Notes under the pieces: model-generated
Database searches by the model: none
The model's input: the letters and a program-made list of their open reading frames with translations, nothing else
What the model was told of the DNA's origin: nothing
NCBI GenBank assembly: GCA_033065855.1
Contig: JAVXUO010001194.1
Location: 124,001-188,000 of the forward strand
From: Escallonia rubra
Taxonomy: Eukaryota; Streptophyta; Magnoliopsida; Escalloniales; Escalloniaceae
DNA length: 64,000 nt
Reading direction: 5' to 3'
Shown: piece by piece, positions 1 through 12,195 of the stretch
Numbering within the stretch: the stretch's first letter is position 1
How the letters are laid out: each line of letters starts with the position of its first letter
Made by a program: the position numbers and the translations under genes

Positions 1-1365
1 AGGCTCTGCCTTTTCTCTTGGTATTTCTTATCCATTGCGCGCTTACATGTTTTCAAAAGCTCTTTCCGGGACAACCTGCAGATTCCCCTTCTCTTTTTGG
101 ACATGCACTCGGTGGGAAGGGGGGAAAAGTTGAAGCAGATGCTGTCTAAGTGATGGAGGATGGACGCATATAACTAGCAATGGCATATCCATTGTCATAT
201 TCCTCTTTGCTTTGTGCTTTCTGTGTACTATGGCTTTTGGGTGTGTAGAAGTGCAAAAAGACTTGGGACTTCAAATTTAAACTTCTATGGGTAACGATAG
301 CCTTTTGTGTTCTTCAAGAATGTCTCATCGTCATCAGGATGTTTAGATCTTCAATCAAACTCAGATGCAAAATGTTTTGACCCTAAATCTCATTGACGTA
401 TCTGGATAGGTGCCAAGCACTAATTGACTGGCGTTTGGACACTATAAGCAGTTATGAGACAAGTTCATGGAATTATGGATTGAATATGTTGTTCTGCCTT
501 GTAAATATTCTAATGGTAGTAGAGTAAGAGGGAAAACTGACACAAAGTCGTTTAGGTCGATGATTTGTTTTCTCTTATGAAGACGATGAACAGTCTTAAT
601 ACGAAGCACAAAACTTTGTTCGTGGCGAGAAAAGTGGTGCTTTTATTCTCATTATGCATCAATTCATTGTACCCTTTTTTGGCTAAAAATTTGGAAGGAA
701 ATCAAGCGGAGTCTTCGTTAACCACAAGTGCTGGAAAAGATTTTGGCTTTTAATCCTGGTAGTAGGATTAGCCTACAATCATTAATCTTCGCTATATTAA
801 TAGTAAGATCTTACTAATTTTGACTCCGCAAATTAGGTCGAATACTTGTGCTAATTGCACTTTGTAGTGGGTTATGTTTTATCTTAATTGTTACTAGAAC
901 TAAGGAGAGAGGGGGAAAACATCATGAAAAGAAGAAAAAAAACCGTTATCTGTGACCATGAGGCCATGTTTCTTGATCTTACTTTTACTTTAGTTGTATT
1001 TGTTCATAATAGCTCAGGGTTTTTGGAAAATTAAGGGTTAATTCTTAAGGTGTAAGATATGCTCTACGCATGAGAATTCTCTTACTCTTGTTAGTGTCTC
1101 CCCATTTTCTTACCAATGCAGTACTATTTCACACATACAAAAAAAAACACACACACACACACAAGGTGTAATGAATCCAAATATCAATTTTGCTAGAGTT
1201 TCTCACCAGAGTATACTTTAAGAGCTAAACAGTCGCCATAAACCAACAATATATTAGTACTTGTTATTAAGATAGGATAGATAGCGACCCAGTTTGTAGA
1301 AACAAATAATAAGAAGTTTTTATTTGTGAAATAAGACATATATATTAGATGACCATCATCTTCTA
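1..1365. other. Intergenic DNA, no gene recognised
   Basis: AT-rich sequence lying downstream of the GMC oxidoreductase gene, which is transcribed leftwards. Open frames here are short and show no family motif. A short CA-repeat tract lies near 1145-1163. The first 250 bases could be the edge of a neighbouring gene, but nothing coding can be supported. Confidence 0.5.
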
Positions 1366-4300
1366 CTAGCTTCTCTCGTCAAGAATCCTTTGTCCGACAT
1401 ACCTGCATCACATCAAGATACATAATTTAAGCAAAATCATAAAATTTTAATCGTCAGAATTGCAGCTTTTAATGACAAAGGGGCGAATTTAGGATGATAA
1501 AGCCATAAAAGGGTTGAGTACCTTCCGAGCATCATGCATGTAGCTTGAGGATTAGTGCCCGGAGAATCATAATACGTAGAGCCATCAACAACGCGTAAAG
1601 CATCCACACCAAGAACTCTGTAATCACGATCGACGACCCGACCAACCTGGCAGCCTCCATGGTAGTGCCATATGGTCATCACGGTGTCCACGCAAAAGTC
1701 TTCCATGGAAACCGTATCTCCGACGCGTCTCGGCCGCAAGTTCACCGGAATGGCTACCATCAAGTCGATAAGGTCTTGGACCGACATGAGGGGAAAGCGA
1801 AACCTTGAGAAGGATTCGGAATTTATGACCTTTATGATGGTGTTCATGCCATCTACACACCTCTGGAGGTCCTGAGGGTTCTTGAAGTAGTTAAAAGTGA
1901 CTCTAGGGGTGTCGTTGGGATCCTTGGTTTCAAGCTCCATGTGGCCGGTCGAGAAAGGTCCGGCGATCTTTTCAAGGATGACTCCGGCTTGGAGAGTGCT
2001 GTTTAAGTATGCTTCACCGGCGGCTACGGCTGCTTGTTGGTCGTCAGAGAGGCTAGTCTGCAGAACACATGTGAGCCATTTTTAAAGGGAAAAAATTTGG
2101 CTGTTACCCCGGTTGAAGGAATCTTCCTCCTACCCTTCATATAGCGACATTTAATAGTCGCTATACGTTTCTAATGACTTTTAATTAGTGACGCTAAAAA
2201 AATGCTGCTAAGAATTATCATTGAAAGTGTAAGCAGAAAAGCCACTAAAAACATTTCACGACTATTAATTGTCACCATATATAGGGTTTGAGGAAGATTC
2301 CTACAACCCGAATAACAGCCAAATTTTGTTCTAAATAAAGAGCACCCAAAGTAAGAGCAACTTATTTTCTCATTGAAAAACTTGTATAGACAAAACTCAA
2401 ATTCTGTTTCTTTATTTTATTTTATCTAAAGTTGTAAATTTATTCCTAAAAGTGATTAAAGTGGAGATGAAAGATTATGCAATTTTAATATTTTTTTTCC
2501 CGAATGCATAAAAAAAAAAACCCCCAAACTGAACACTTGTAAAAGAGAATACAAGAATTGCGAACATATAAGCATTTAGAAAATAGCCGGGGAAAGGATA
2601 TAAACAATGAAATACATATTGCGTGAGCAGATATTTAGTTGTTTTACTACTTAAAATTTTACAAAATAGATTTTTTAAAAAAAAGGAATTTGTACTATCT
2701 ATTTTTTGGTAAAAAGGAATAGAAGATATTCAACACGCTTTAAAGCAAAATCTTTTTGCTTCTTTTGTCTTAACTAAAAAATAACCTATAGGTGCAACTG
2801 ATAGACAGAGTCGTAAAGAGGGTGGAGGCTAAGTATATATTTGGTTAATACCATCATTCATTCATAGTTGTAGTACGTGTATTTTACCATCGTTGCAGTG
2901 AAAACAAAATTTAAGAAAACAAACAAACCTGATTCATGGACCTCATTAATTCTCCAGCCTGCCTAGGGGCCCAGGCCAGAATGGTCCCACTAGCTGCTTC
3001 AATGTAGCTCTCAAACCGGGGAATGCCCACAACCTGTATGAGAGAAAGCTCGACGGGTTCGGGTGAAGGTATGACGAGGGCGTTCATCGGGTTATCAGCC
3101 ATGCCTTGCCCAACCATGGGCTGGTCCAACACCACCCTGATCCGTTGGGCCCTAAGGTGCTCAGCAGGCCCAATACCACTCAGCATCAGTAGCTGTGGGC
3201 TTCCAAGTGCACCAGCTGACAAGATAATTTCATTCTTGAGCCCCACTTTTAAGTATGCTACGTGCTTCTGCCCCTTTGCATCTCTGTATAACACTCCATA
3301 AGCTCTTGGTCTTCCTAATACTGCATTATCAGGACAAATTGTAGTCAGAAATTAGGTAATAATGGAGCAATCGTTATTGACAAATTCACCCTTTGTGCCT
3401 TTAGAAAATAGTGATGGCCTACAAGACTAACCTAGTGAGGGTACCACATTTACTTACAGACAAGATTGACTAACCCAGCGAGGGTACTACCTTTACTTAT
3501 TGCTAGACAAGATTGCAATAGATGGCATGCATGATCAAACTAGCAAAATGCGTATAGTGTAACACAAAAAATATATGCTAATGGTGAATATTAGGAAAAA
3601 TGAGGGGAGAGACTCACATCACATGTTATATATATATATATATATATATATACACGGGTCGTGATCTATTACTAGCACTAGCAACTTAACCCAAGTTGCT
3701 AGCGCGATCTAGCCGTACACGCGCGAGAATGGACTGCCAGATCACGCGTCATGACCGCCATTTTTTTCACCGTCCGCTACATAGTGTAGCGGACAATAAA
3801 TTATCGTCCGCTACATAATGTAGTGCAAGCTCATCACATGTGGCTAGACTTCTTTTGAGTGGGTCAAACAAGTGGATGAATTAACCTGAGTGGTAGCGGA
3901 TTTAATTTTGAATTTTTAGTTTTAGAATTGTTAGCTGAACCTGGACCGATCGATTTTAATATCATATAAAAACATCCGACTCAAAACAAATCGGTAACGA
4001 GGGCAGAGGCTCACGAAATTTAGATATTGTTTATAGTAGTTATTCTAATCCTGATATTGACTTATGTCTCAGCATATTATACTCCTGCCATGTGTACGCA
4101 AGCATGCATGCATGGACAGGGCGTGTTGGTTTAAAAGCAAATTACTCTTTATTAGGTAGAAAAGGCCAGAAAGTAGATGATGTCGTCCCAAACGGTAATT
4201 AATAGCTAAAACTACCTCGAGATGCTAAGAGAATAAAATCTCAGGATTAACATAACAACAAACCCCCAAATTGATTGAGTAGTTGAAAATCGGAAAAGGA

Positions 4301-5573
4301 CATTTGACTACAACTAAGAAAGTTAATTTAAAGAAAAGTTTGTACTGTTATTCGGTTGTAAAATAACTCTTACAACTCCTAGCTATATGACAATAATTAT
4401 TCGTCGTTAAGCGATTTGTATTGCTCTCATGATGGATCGACAATCACGGTTAGGGTTGTCATGTAAGAAAGATAAGCTAAAGCAGCATGGCTCATTTGAT
4501 GAAGCGAACACTGAATATTGAAGGCTAACAAGTAGGGCAAGTAGTAATATTTCATGTTGACCAGGCTTAGATCTTACCTCCAATTCTGAACAAGATCTGA
4601 TACACCGTTGCGTTCAAATAAACAGTAATCTTTGTTGGATCAGCGTACTCCAGCAAGTCAGCAGCAGTGTGCCGATGACCATCCTTGTCAAAGATTGTGC
4701 CACCAACTTTGGTCCCATAGATATGATCAAACGTGAAGCCATTGTACGGCAAAACCCCGGCTTCGAGCAACCCATCCCTCACCGCCGACTGCCACGCCAG
4801 CATCGGCGGCCTAAAGGCCACCTTCTTCTCCGCCCACTCGTACGACTCGTTAACCAGTTTTTGGTCCCAGCCGACCCGTCTCACGTAGTCGGTGCTAGCA
4901 CGTGTATAGAAGCCGGCGTTCAGGGCGGAGCCGCCGCCTAGTACACGTGCTCGGTGGTTGATGACTCCGTCGGTGGAGACGAAGGTCTGGGAAGCCGACG
5001 TTGGCGAGTTGTCCAAGAGGCTGGCGGCGAAACCTCGTATGTTGGAGATATGGGGGTTTCCGTAGGGCAAACCACCCCTTTCGAGTAATAGAACGTTTGC
5101 TCCTTCCGAGAGAGTTGCGGCTAATGCGCAGCCAGAGGTTCCTCCTCCAACGACGATGTAATCGTAGAACACGATTGGCGGCGCCAATGTTGCCTCACGG
5201 GCAAATGTGGGATATGGAGCTGCAAACACATTACAATGATCACTATTAGCGTATGTAGTACAATCGTGCATAATTGTATGTTATTCGTAACGACATTTAA
5301 TTCAGGCGTGCCATCGGAAAAATAAATCAAAAAATCGAGAGTGTGCAAATTCATGATTTTATATCATGCAGTGAGTGAGTGATCAAATTGTAAAGATTGT
5401 TTAGTAATAGATAATCAGATTTTGCTCATCATCCAGAGAGAAGAGGTGGTGCAAACTCAGAATGTGTGTGCCTGTGTGTGTGTTTACCTACCTGGTTCTG
5501 AGTTACAAGAACCATAAAGGAAGGTAGCTGCAAAGAATGCTGCACCAAGGGATCTCCACCACACAGTACCCAT
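1366..5573 (-). CDS. HOTHEAD / mandelonitrile-lyase-like GMC oxidoreductase
   Basis: FAD-dependent glucose-methanol-choline family protein, probably secreted. Five exons fit GT-AG rules and phase: 5573-5492, 5219-4578, 3320-2929, 2057-1522 and 1402-1366, giving 562 residues, a normal family length. Residues 1-22 look like a signal peptide. The FAD Rossmann motif VVGGGTSGC is at about 50-58, followed by the GGGSALNAGFYTRA motif and the second GMC signature (GALGSPQLLMLSGIGP). The active-site HYHGGC motif is at about 503-508, and the second catalytic position (His or Asn in the family) is Asn at about 541 in SPGTNPQAT. Exon 5 supplies only the conserved tail GRYVGQRIL plus a short end. The closest families are HOTHEAD (fatty-acid omega-hydroxy dehydrogenation in cuticle) and mandelonitrile lyase; sequence alone does not decide the substrate. 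All four introns are free of exon damage, so the gene looks functional. Introns 2 and 3 contain repeats. Confidence 0.9.
2093..2326. repeat. Short inverted-repeat element in GMC intron 3
   Basis: The left end reads AATTTGGCTGTTA and the right end is its reverse complement, TAACAGCCAAATT. Just inside, the left side has GAAGGAATCTTCCTC and the right side GAGGAAGATTCC. Internal GCGAC..GTCGC-type stretches also pair. This is the structure of a MITE of about 230 bp. I could not define a target duplication. A related end (CAACCCGAATAACAGC) recurs near 21520-21540. Confidence 0.6.
3617..3860. repeat. TA microsatellite and perfect hairpins in GMC intron 2
   Basis: A (TA)n run spans about 3627-3652. 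Two perfect hairpins follow: 3678-3702 (CTAGCAACTT, 5-nt loop, AAGTTGCTAG) and 3772-3794 (GTCCGCTACA, loop TAG, TGTAGCGGAC). A half copy of the second hairpin lies at about 3805-3823. This looks like a remnant of a foldback transposon inside the intron. Confidence 0.6.
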
Positions 5574-8500
5574 GTCGTGATCTAACTAAAGATCACAGAA
5601 AGCAAGGCAAGTCTATTGTTTTTTTACCACTAGCTAAAGTGACCATACACATCTGAACCCTTTAAATATGCAAAGAATCCTGAGCAGGCACACAAAGAGT
5701 TTGTAACTCACTTCTCGGAAAGAGGGGAAGTTGAAGTCAGCGTCAGGGTGTGTAGTTGAACAAGATCAAACTTGCAGCTCCTTTTTTGTAGAAGTGATTG
5801 GATGTTACCCTGGCCCCCTTTGAAATTACTGAAGTCAGGCTATGTGGCGAGTGGTAACAACCAGGCTGTCATGTGGTGTTGCTGTTACGTGCACTCGATG
5901 CATACCCACCCTTTGTCCAGATTTTATTTGTCGCTAGGACTTGTATTAGGAACCAAACTGGAGTCTTAATTACAGTGAAATATGAGGTTGTGCACGACCA
6001 TAAATGAATGTTCATGTACAAGTTTGACAACATAATTGCTAAATGACAATTTTCTTGCTTTCAAGTTGGAATCTTTTCAGAAAAAAGACTTTTGGTGGTG
6101 TCTTACTAGTTGAAAATGCATATGATATTTTCGATCCAGAATTAATCGAAAAACACGGACCAAAAGGATTCATGTAACGGATCACAACTTATTTGAAACA
6201 ATTAGATGATGTTGATGTTCTTGATGATAAAATTCGCGCTCCAGCTTGAACCGTTAGCACTTACGATTGAAAAACAACGCACAAATAGAAATTGTGTCCA
6301 AAAATCATTCAAAATAACACTTCATGTTCCTACTCTTTTCTTATCCTACAGGAATATTGAAAAAGGAGACATACACTTTTAGACATTGAACTCTATTTTA
6401 AAGGGCTACAAAGGGTACTTATACTATCTTCGATCAGTTCGTTTTAAAGCGTTTCTAAGTGATGTAACTACTGACGTTTGAGCCTGAGGTTAGGTTTCTG
6501 GTTTTGATATTTAATAATAACTTGAGAGACTGAGAATGACGAGTAATCCAATCCAAACAAGAATATTTGTGGTGATACTCTGTTGAAGACAAGCTGAATA
6601 AACTTGTTGAACCTTTCTCCTTTGGGATGATGTAACTATGGAAATTTGCGTATAAAGTTAGGTTACAGGTTTTGAAGCCAAATGTAAGCAAAATGAGGCA
6701 TAGCGAGGAATTATTAACTTAGAAACGCGTTAATATTAGCCTGATGGTGTACTAAGAAGTGTCTGCAAATCCAAACCCAAGGATTATGAACATAGTGTGA
6801 CGAAAAGTATAAACTACGTAGAAGAACCCCCGGCCCACCCATGCATGTTCCCATCTGCCTACTCAAATTAAAGCTCTTAATTAAAGTAGCTTAGACTGAG
6901 CCAGTTATTTCCCCAGTTGCATGCATTAAGGCATTATCTAGACTTCGTTTAGGGATAATTAACGTTAAGTAAAATGATTAGGGTTAAAGAGGATTCATCA
7001 GGGTAATTACTATGCAAGAGCGATGAATAGATTGATGTCGTTGCATCCTTATTTTAAGCTGAGACAATGTAACTCTCTAAAGGAGTATTAATATACCAAT
7101 TTTGCACTATTTTTTTTTTCACTACTTTTTTCGTTTCGGATTTGGAAGATAGAATGCCGCTCCACATCGATCTCTCCCCCGTCTTGTTGGAGAAAATTTC
7201 TTGTGGGAGAAAAATGATAAAAAAATTGACAAATGCATAATCCGCAAGATTGTGTTATTAGATACCTTAACAATTCTTACTTATATGGAGGCCAAATTTT
7301 AGCAGCGAAAGTTCTAAAAGGCAAATTCTATCAACAAAATTTGAATGAGCAAAGAGTTCCAGTAATGCCATACGAATTGAAGAGAGCACACGGTCAACAA
7401 GAATAGCGTTCCAAATTTTTTAGGAAATTTGTTCTCAAAACATATATTTTACAAGATTAATGTTGCAAGTTTTTTTTTTTTTCTTAAATAAAAGCCCATT
7501 AGATATAAGAATCGAAACCAATTCAATCTCCATATATAGTCGATTTTAGGTGATCGCGAACCTTGATTCTCATAAAGCGGACTTTTGATCGGAAGGGACG
7601 TGCCGACTTAAAGACCACAAGGCAAGAGAAAGGCCTACCTCTAATATGAGGTTAAAGCCTAGTGGCCCACCCAAAAACACCTTTTGCTCATTTGATACAA
7701 TCTGCTCAGGGATAACTTCGTTACTTCCAGACCAAGGATAATAAATAAGATTGAGCTCGCATGTTATGCTAAAGTTTGGTGTCAAACTCAGAATCATGTG
7801 CAACAGGAGAAAAAATTTACCAAATATAAGAACCGATATCAATCTCTATTCACGAGACTTTAACATCTATTACGAGCCATCATACTAAAATAACAAACAA
7901 CTGCAAACCGTAACAATTATGTGACCTTATAATCTAGTCATAAAAATGGGGTGTCTCCAGCTCTATAGTATTGCCAAAAAAGGAAGGAGGCCCAGGGAGT
8001 CAATGAGGTTGTGGTATGATTACTTTGAGACGGTGTACGTAACTTGAATGTATCAAGGCACATAAACTAATCAAAGTAGTTGAAGTTTCATTTCTTACGG
8101 GTCACCATTAGGGTAGAGCACAAGAAAATGCCATGTGGAAGAATGCTAACCAGGTCAATGAGCGGTGGGTGTCCCCGACAGGCATAAATAGTTGGTGCCT
8201 TGTATTTTACTCGGGTGGCCAAATTATTTTGTCGAGAACGATATGATTTTCAACTTTCGTTACATATAAAAGATATCGAGTAGTTGTCTAAGCAACGTGT
8301 TAGTGATCATTCTGAAATATTTAGGTCGTAATAGAAATATGTTTTTATACAACTAGACTGTATTGAGACACGTCATTTTAAGAATTATTTTGGTTAAAGA
8401 AACACTCTTGTATCACACTGATGCATGCACACGCATGGCCAGGGTTACGAGGTACCACATCATTGGCATTTTTTGCTAGCTGATCAAAGATATATAAACT

Positions 8501-9780
8501 TAATAAACTTTTAAGACATTTGAAAAGCATCTAGTGTCTTCGGATCTGGTGTGGAATAAGCTTTTGTATCTTTGTTTTTAATTGTACCTTCCTGATACAA
8601 ACATCCAAAAAAAAATAATTTGTGTTCGTACAACAATAATCATGTGAGCACACACCAACAAGTCTTTTATTGGAGTATATTGTTCATGTATAGAAATGGG
8701 TATATTTTTCCCCTTATTGTTTACAAAAACTGCATGATTTCATCTAAAAAATTAATTATAAGTTACTAGGGATAATTTATACTATTATTATTGGAGAGTA
8801 TCCTCATGGTAAAACCTTTTTTTGAACCTCATTGTTTGAAACCATTCTAACTCTCTTTGGAAAAAAATAAACAATGGTCATTGAGGTAATTTAAAATTTA
8901 AACCATCTTCTACTCACTCACTACCCACTCACTGCCCTTCCCACCACTTGTAACTCTATATAACTCGTTTTCTCCTACCACTCTTTAATTTACAATATTA
9001 TCGATCATATTAACTTGTTTTATCTATCCGCCAAGAAAAATTATAACTTGCATTTGCACAGTCATTGCTTGTACCTTTAAATGCTACTTTTGTTATTAAG
9101 GGAAGCACCCTATTGATAAATTCTTTTTTTAAAATTTTGTTTGTAACATTTATTCCACATTCTGAAACCACTATATCCTAAACGTACAAAAATTAAAAAT
9201 GATTGTTAAAATAATATAGATTTATAAATGTGCCTCCTAATGTTCTCTTACGTTCTAGCCCCGCTCTATTTGTAACTCTATCTATAACTCCTTTTCTCCT
9301 AAATTTGTTTGACCATCTCTGTTGTTTTCTCTCTTCCTCTCCCTCTAGGTCATCCTTCAAATCGCAATATTATATGTTGTCGTTTTTATAAGTTGTGTTC
9401 GCGCATTTTTTGTGCCCAAAAGCTAGTCAATTACTCCTTCCATCTAAAAAAAAAATTTGATCATATTTTCTTTTTGAGTTGTCAAAATATTGATCACTTT
9501 TCAAATTAAAAAGATTATGTAGGTACTTTTTCATATTTACCATTTTTACACTTTCTTTATATTTCTTTCTTCACATTTTATACTTCACCAACCGATTTTA
9601 TCTCTCCTGGGACTTCCCCCCCCCCCCCCTATCCTTACTTGGGGTAGAATGGACAATTACTCATATCCTTATGCATGTCAAATCAATCAAAATGAAACAA
9701 TCTTTTTTTAGACGGAAGGAGTACAACTTATGGAAAGTAGTTGGTTCCATAAAAGGCTATGATTTCAAAAAATGTTATTA
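5574..9780. other. Long gene-free intergenic region
   Basis: About 4.2 kb upstream of the GMC gene. Open frames are short, AT-rich and without recognisable domains. The first few hundred bases are the likely GMC promoter, but no clear TATA element was fixed. The rest holds degenerate repeat fragments, including one near 8793-8910 that matches 57850-57988 in inverted orientation. Confidence 0.5.
8793..8910 (+). repeat. Dispersed repeat, copy 1
   Basis: The segment starts GGAGAGTATCCTCATGGTAAA and contains AACAATGGTCATTGAGGTAA. The reverse complement of 57850-57988 shows the same order: GGGAGAGCAC, ATGGTAAA, CCTTTTTGAAC, AACAATGGTCATTAAAGTAA. Two divergent copies of one interspersed element are therefore present in opposite orientation. 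Confidence 0.6.
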
Positions 9781-9784
9781 ATAT

Positions 9785-9830
9785 GAAATATATATACTAC
9801 CTATAAAAGTATGAATCTTGTAAATCATTT
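9785..9830 (+). repeat. Helitron-like 5' end relic
   Basis: TACTACCTATAAAAGTATGAAT here closely resembles the 5' end of the Helitron at 12659 (TACTACCTATAAAAATATGAAT). The terminal TC is not preserved and no matching 3' hairpin was located, so this is called only as a degraded related end. Confidence 0.4.
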
Positions 9831-10196
9831 TGTTCCGTTTTTGCCCTTCGTTAATTACTCTAATAACAATCATGCCCTTCTATGATTAAGAATTACTAAT
9901 GCTCTAACTTATTTTGTTTCGTTTTTACCCTCTATTAATTACTCCAATGACAATCTTACCGTTCCGTAATTACTTTCTTCGTAATGCGTTTATTGAACAT
10001 TACCAAGGAAAAGTCTACCAATAAGACTTAGGAGAACAAAACAATTTGAAATTTCTCGAGACCGCAATGATTAATGTTGTGTTTTTCACAAAATTTACAA
10101 AGTTGACAAGGGTCAGTCATGTGGAGGCAAACATACAGGAACCATCAGAAGTCTTAAATGAGACAAGAAAATTCGTAATATCATAGTACAGTAAAA

Positions 10197-10445
10197 CCAA
10201 ACAGACAAAAAATTGGCCAAAGAAAAAAAAGTAAAATTAGTTGAAATATATGGCGCCAAATATCACAACCGATTAAAAGTTGCGGACAAAAAAACAACAA
10301 CAAAAAAAGAGTTCAAGTTTCAAAAACAGTTAAAGGAAAAAAAATCACATATTGGAAAAAAAAAACCAAACAAACAAAAAATTGGCCAAAGAAAAAAAAT
10401 TTAATTTAATTGAAATATATGGCTCCAAATATCACAATCTCGGTT
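10197..10445 (+). repeat. A-rich direct repeat pair
   Basis: A unit of about 70 bp beginning ACAAAAAATTGGCCAAAG and running through TGAAATATATGGC and CCAAATATCACAA occurs twice, at about 10203 and 10373, separated by an A-rich spacer. The apparent lysine-rich open frames across it are artefacts of the base composition. Confidence 0.6.
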
Positions 10446-10573
10446 CAAAGACTCTTCCCTTTTCCTATTTATTGATGCATTTCTCCACACTCTTCCCTTT
10501 CATCTTCAGTTCCTCCATTTCTCTCTGTAAAATCATCTCCCTTCATTCAACTGTTGTAGAAATGTCTTAATGC

Positions 10574-11643
10574 ATGTCTTTCTACCTACCGATTAACCCT
10601 CCAAAAAACTTCTCATTCAAATTCCCTCTGCCAAATGCTGCAAACCGTCTTCCAAGCTTTGACTATAGATATTCACTGAACCTGATAAAGAAGATTGAAG
10701 AGCATACATTAGTCTTCTCAAATCCTTCGTTCTCTTTGCTTTCTTCCAGTGTACCCAGTGTTATTAAAGGCGCAGGCGCACCTAAGGCGCAAAAGGTCCC
10801 TGGAGCCTAGGCGCAAGGCGCAATATTAAAATATATAAAAATAAATAAATAAAAGTGCATTAAATAAAAAAAATTAAGTAAAAAAAATTTAGAACATGAC
10901 AATTAACAAACTTCTAAACATTAGAGAAAGTTTCAAATACCAACATTCTAATTTAACAAGCTTCCAACAATAAAAATAAATTCTGCTTTTAAAAATAAGA
11001 TCGATCTCAATGGAAATGGGCATAATATAGGGACTAAAAATTCAAATCTTTTCTCAAGACTGAGTTTTGGCCTTATGAACAATATAAAGTGAAGCTAACA
11101 AATCAGTTAGGTCTCCTAATTTAGCCATGTGTGCTCTGTCTTCAACAGCTTTCACAGAAAGGTTAACGTAGTTGGTGAGCAATTAGCGATAAAAAGTGTT
11201 TTATCGCTAACAAATTAGTTAGGTTTTATATTTTAGTCTTAAAAAATGTGTTTTGACTTGGTAAAGACAAAAAGGGTAAAAATATTAAAAGAGAAATCAA
11301 CAGTCCACGTGAAGACAAGAAGCCAAATCGAACGGTTACACATCGTGCGCCTAGCTTCGCGCCTCCCGCCCCGCCATGCGCCTAGCGCCTGGGCGCACAA
11401 GGCGCGCGCCTTATTGAAGGGGCTGCGCCTAGGCCTAGGCGAGGCGCGTTTTGTGCGCCTAGTTGCGCCTTACGCCTAGGCGCGCCTTTTATAACACTGA
11501 GTGTACCGCCAGCGTTCTTTACGTACAATTTTTTCTTTCTTGTTGCAAAAATCCTATGCTTGATTAAAGATAAAATTTTCGTTAATAAATGCATAAAACA
11601 TAAGAGAAACAAACTAACCAGGCTTTGGGGCCAAAACCCCTAA
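10574..11643 (+). pseudogene. Possible open frame interrupted by a hAT-type insertion
   Basis: An ATG at 10574 opens a frame that runs without a stop into the inserted element at 10756. If the element and one copy of its 8-bp target duplication are disregarded, the frame stays open on the far side to a TAA at 11641, about 105 codons in all. The residues resemble a basic, serine-rich N-terminal leader but match no family I recognise. A CT-rich, 5'-leader-like stretch lies just upstream. This may be a broken first exon or chance; confidence is low. Confidence 0.25.
10748..11507. mobile_element. Non-autonomous hAT-type element with 8-bp target duplication
   Basis: AGTGTACC occurs immediately on both sides (10748-10755 and 11500-11507). 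The element itself is 10756-11499 (744 bp). Its ends are CAGTGTTATTAAAGGCGC on the left and GCGCCTTTTATAACACTG on the right, near-perfect inverted repeats. Both subterminal zones are dense in GGCGC/GCGCC motifs and contrast with an AT-rich interior. Eight-base target duplications, CAGTG termini and subterminal motif clusters are typical of hAT transposons. No transposase is encoded, so it must have been moved in trans. Confidence 0.88.
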
Positions 11644-11688
11644 TCAAAATCAAGCGAAGGACCTGCAAAGGACAATAAAAAAGTTGTT

Positions 11689-12195
11689 ACAACGCCTTAG
11701 GTCTACCCTTGCATTAACTAGAATTAGATAGATCCTAATACTAAAATATCTAGAGACTTAGCATGCTAAGAAATTAATCTAAGTTAGACCCAAAACCAGC
11801 CAGCAACAACCAATCACACGTCCTTAACGTTAAACATCTGCCAAACTCAAGTTCCATAGCTACACTATTGGTATCCGCATACTCCTATAGTGCCAAACAC
11901 CAACTAAAGCGATTGGGTGCAACTTAATTCTAACAGGCACTGTGTCACAACGCCTTAGGTCTACCCTTGCATTAACTAGAATTAAATTAGATAGCTCCTA
12001 ACACTAAACTATCTAGAGACTTAGCATGCTAAGAAATTAATCTAAGTTAGACCTAAAACTAGCCAGCCACAACCAATCACACGTCCTTAACGCCAAACTC
12101 AAGTTCCATAGCTACACTATTGGTATCTGCATACTCCTATAGTGCCAAACACCAACTAAATCGATTGGGTGCAACCTAATTCTAACAGGCACTGT
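11689..12195 (+). repeat. 258-bp tandem duplication
   Basis: The unit beginning ACAACGCCTTAGGTCTACCC at 11689 repeats at 11947, continuing through CTAGAGACTTAGCATGCTAAG and ending in TCTAACAGGCACTGT. The second copy has a short deletion near the middle and a few-base insertion early on, but is otherwise nearly identical, so the duplication looks fairly recent. No coding frame spans it. Confidence 0.85.

Noticed and set aside
10213..10570. Lysine-rich open frames
   Set aside because: They come from an A-rich direct repeat and have no conserved content.
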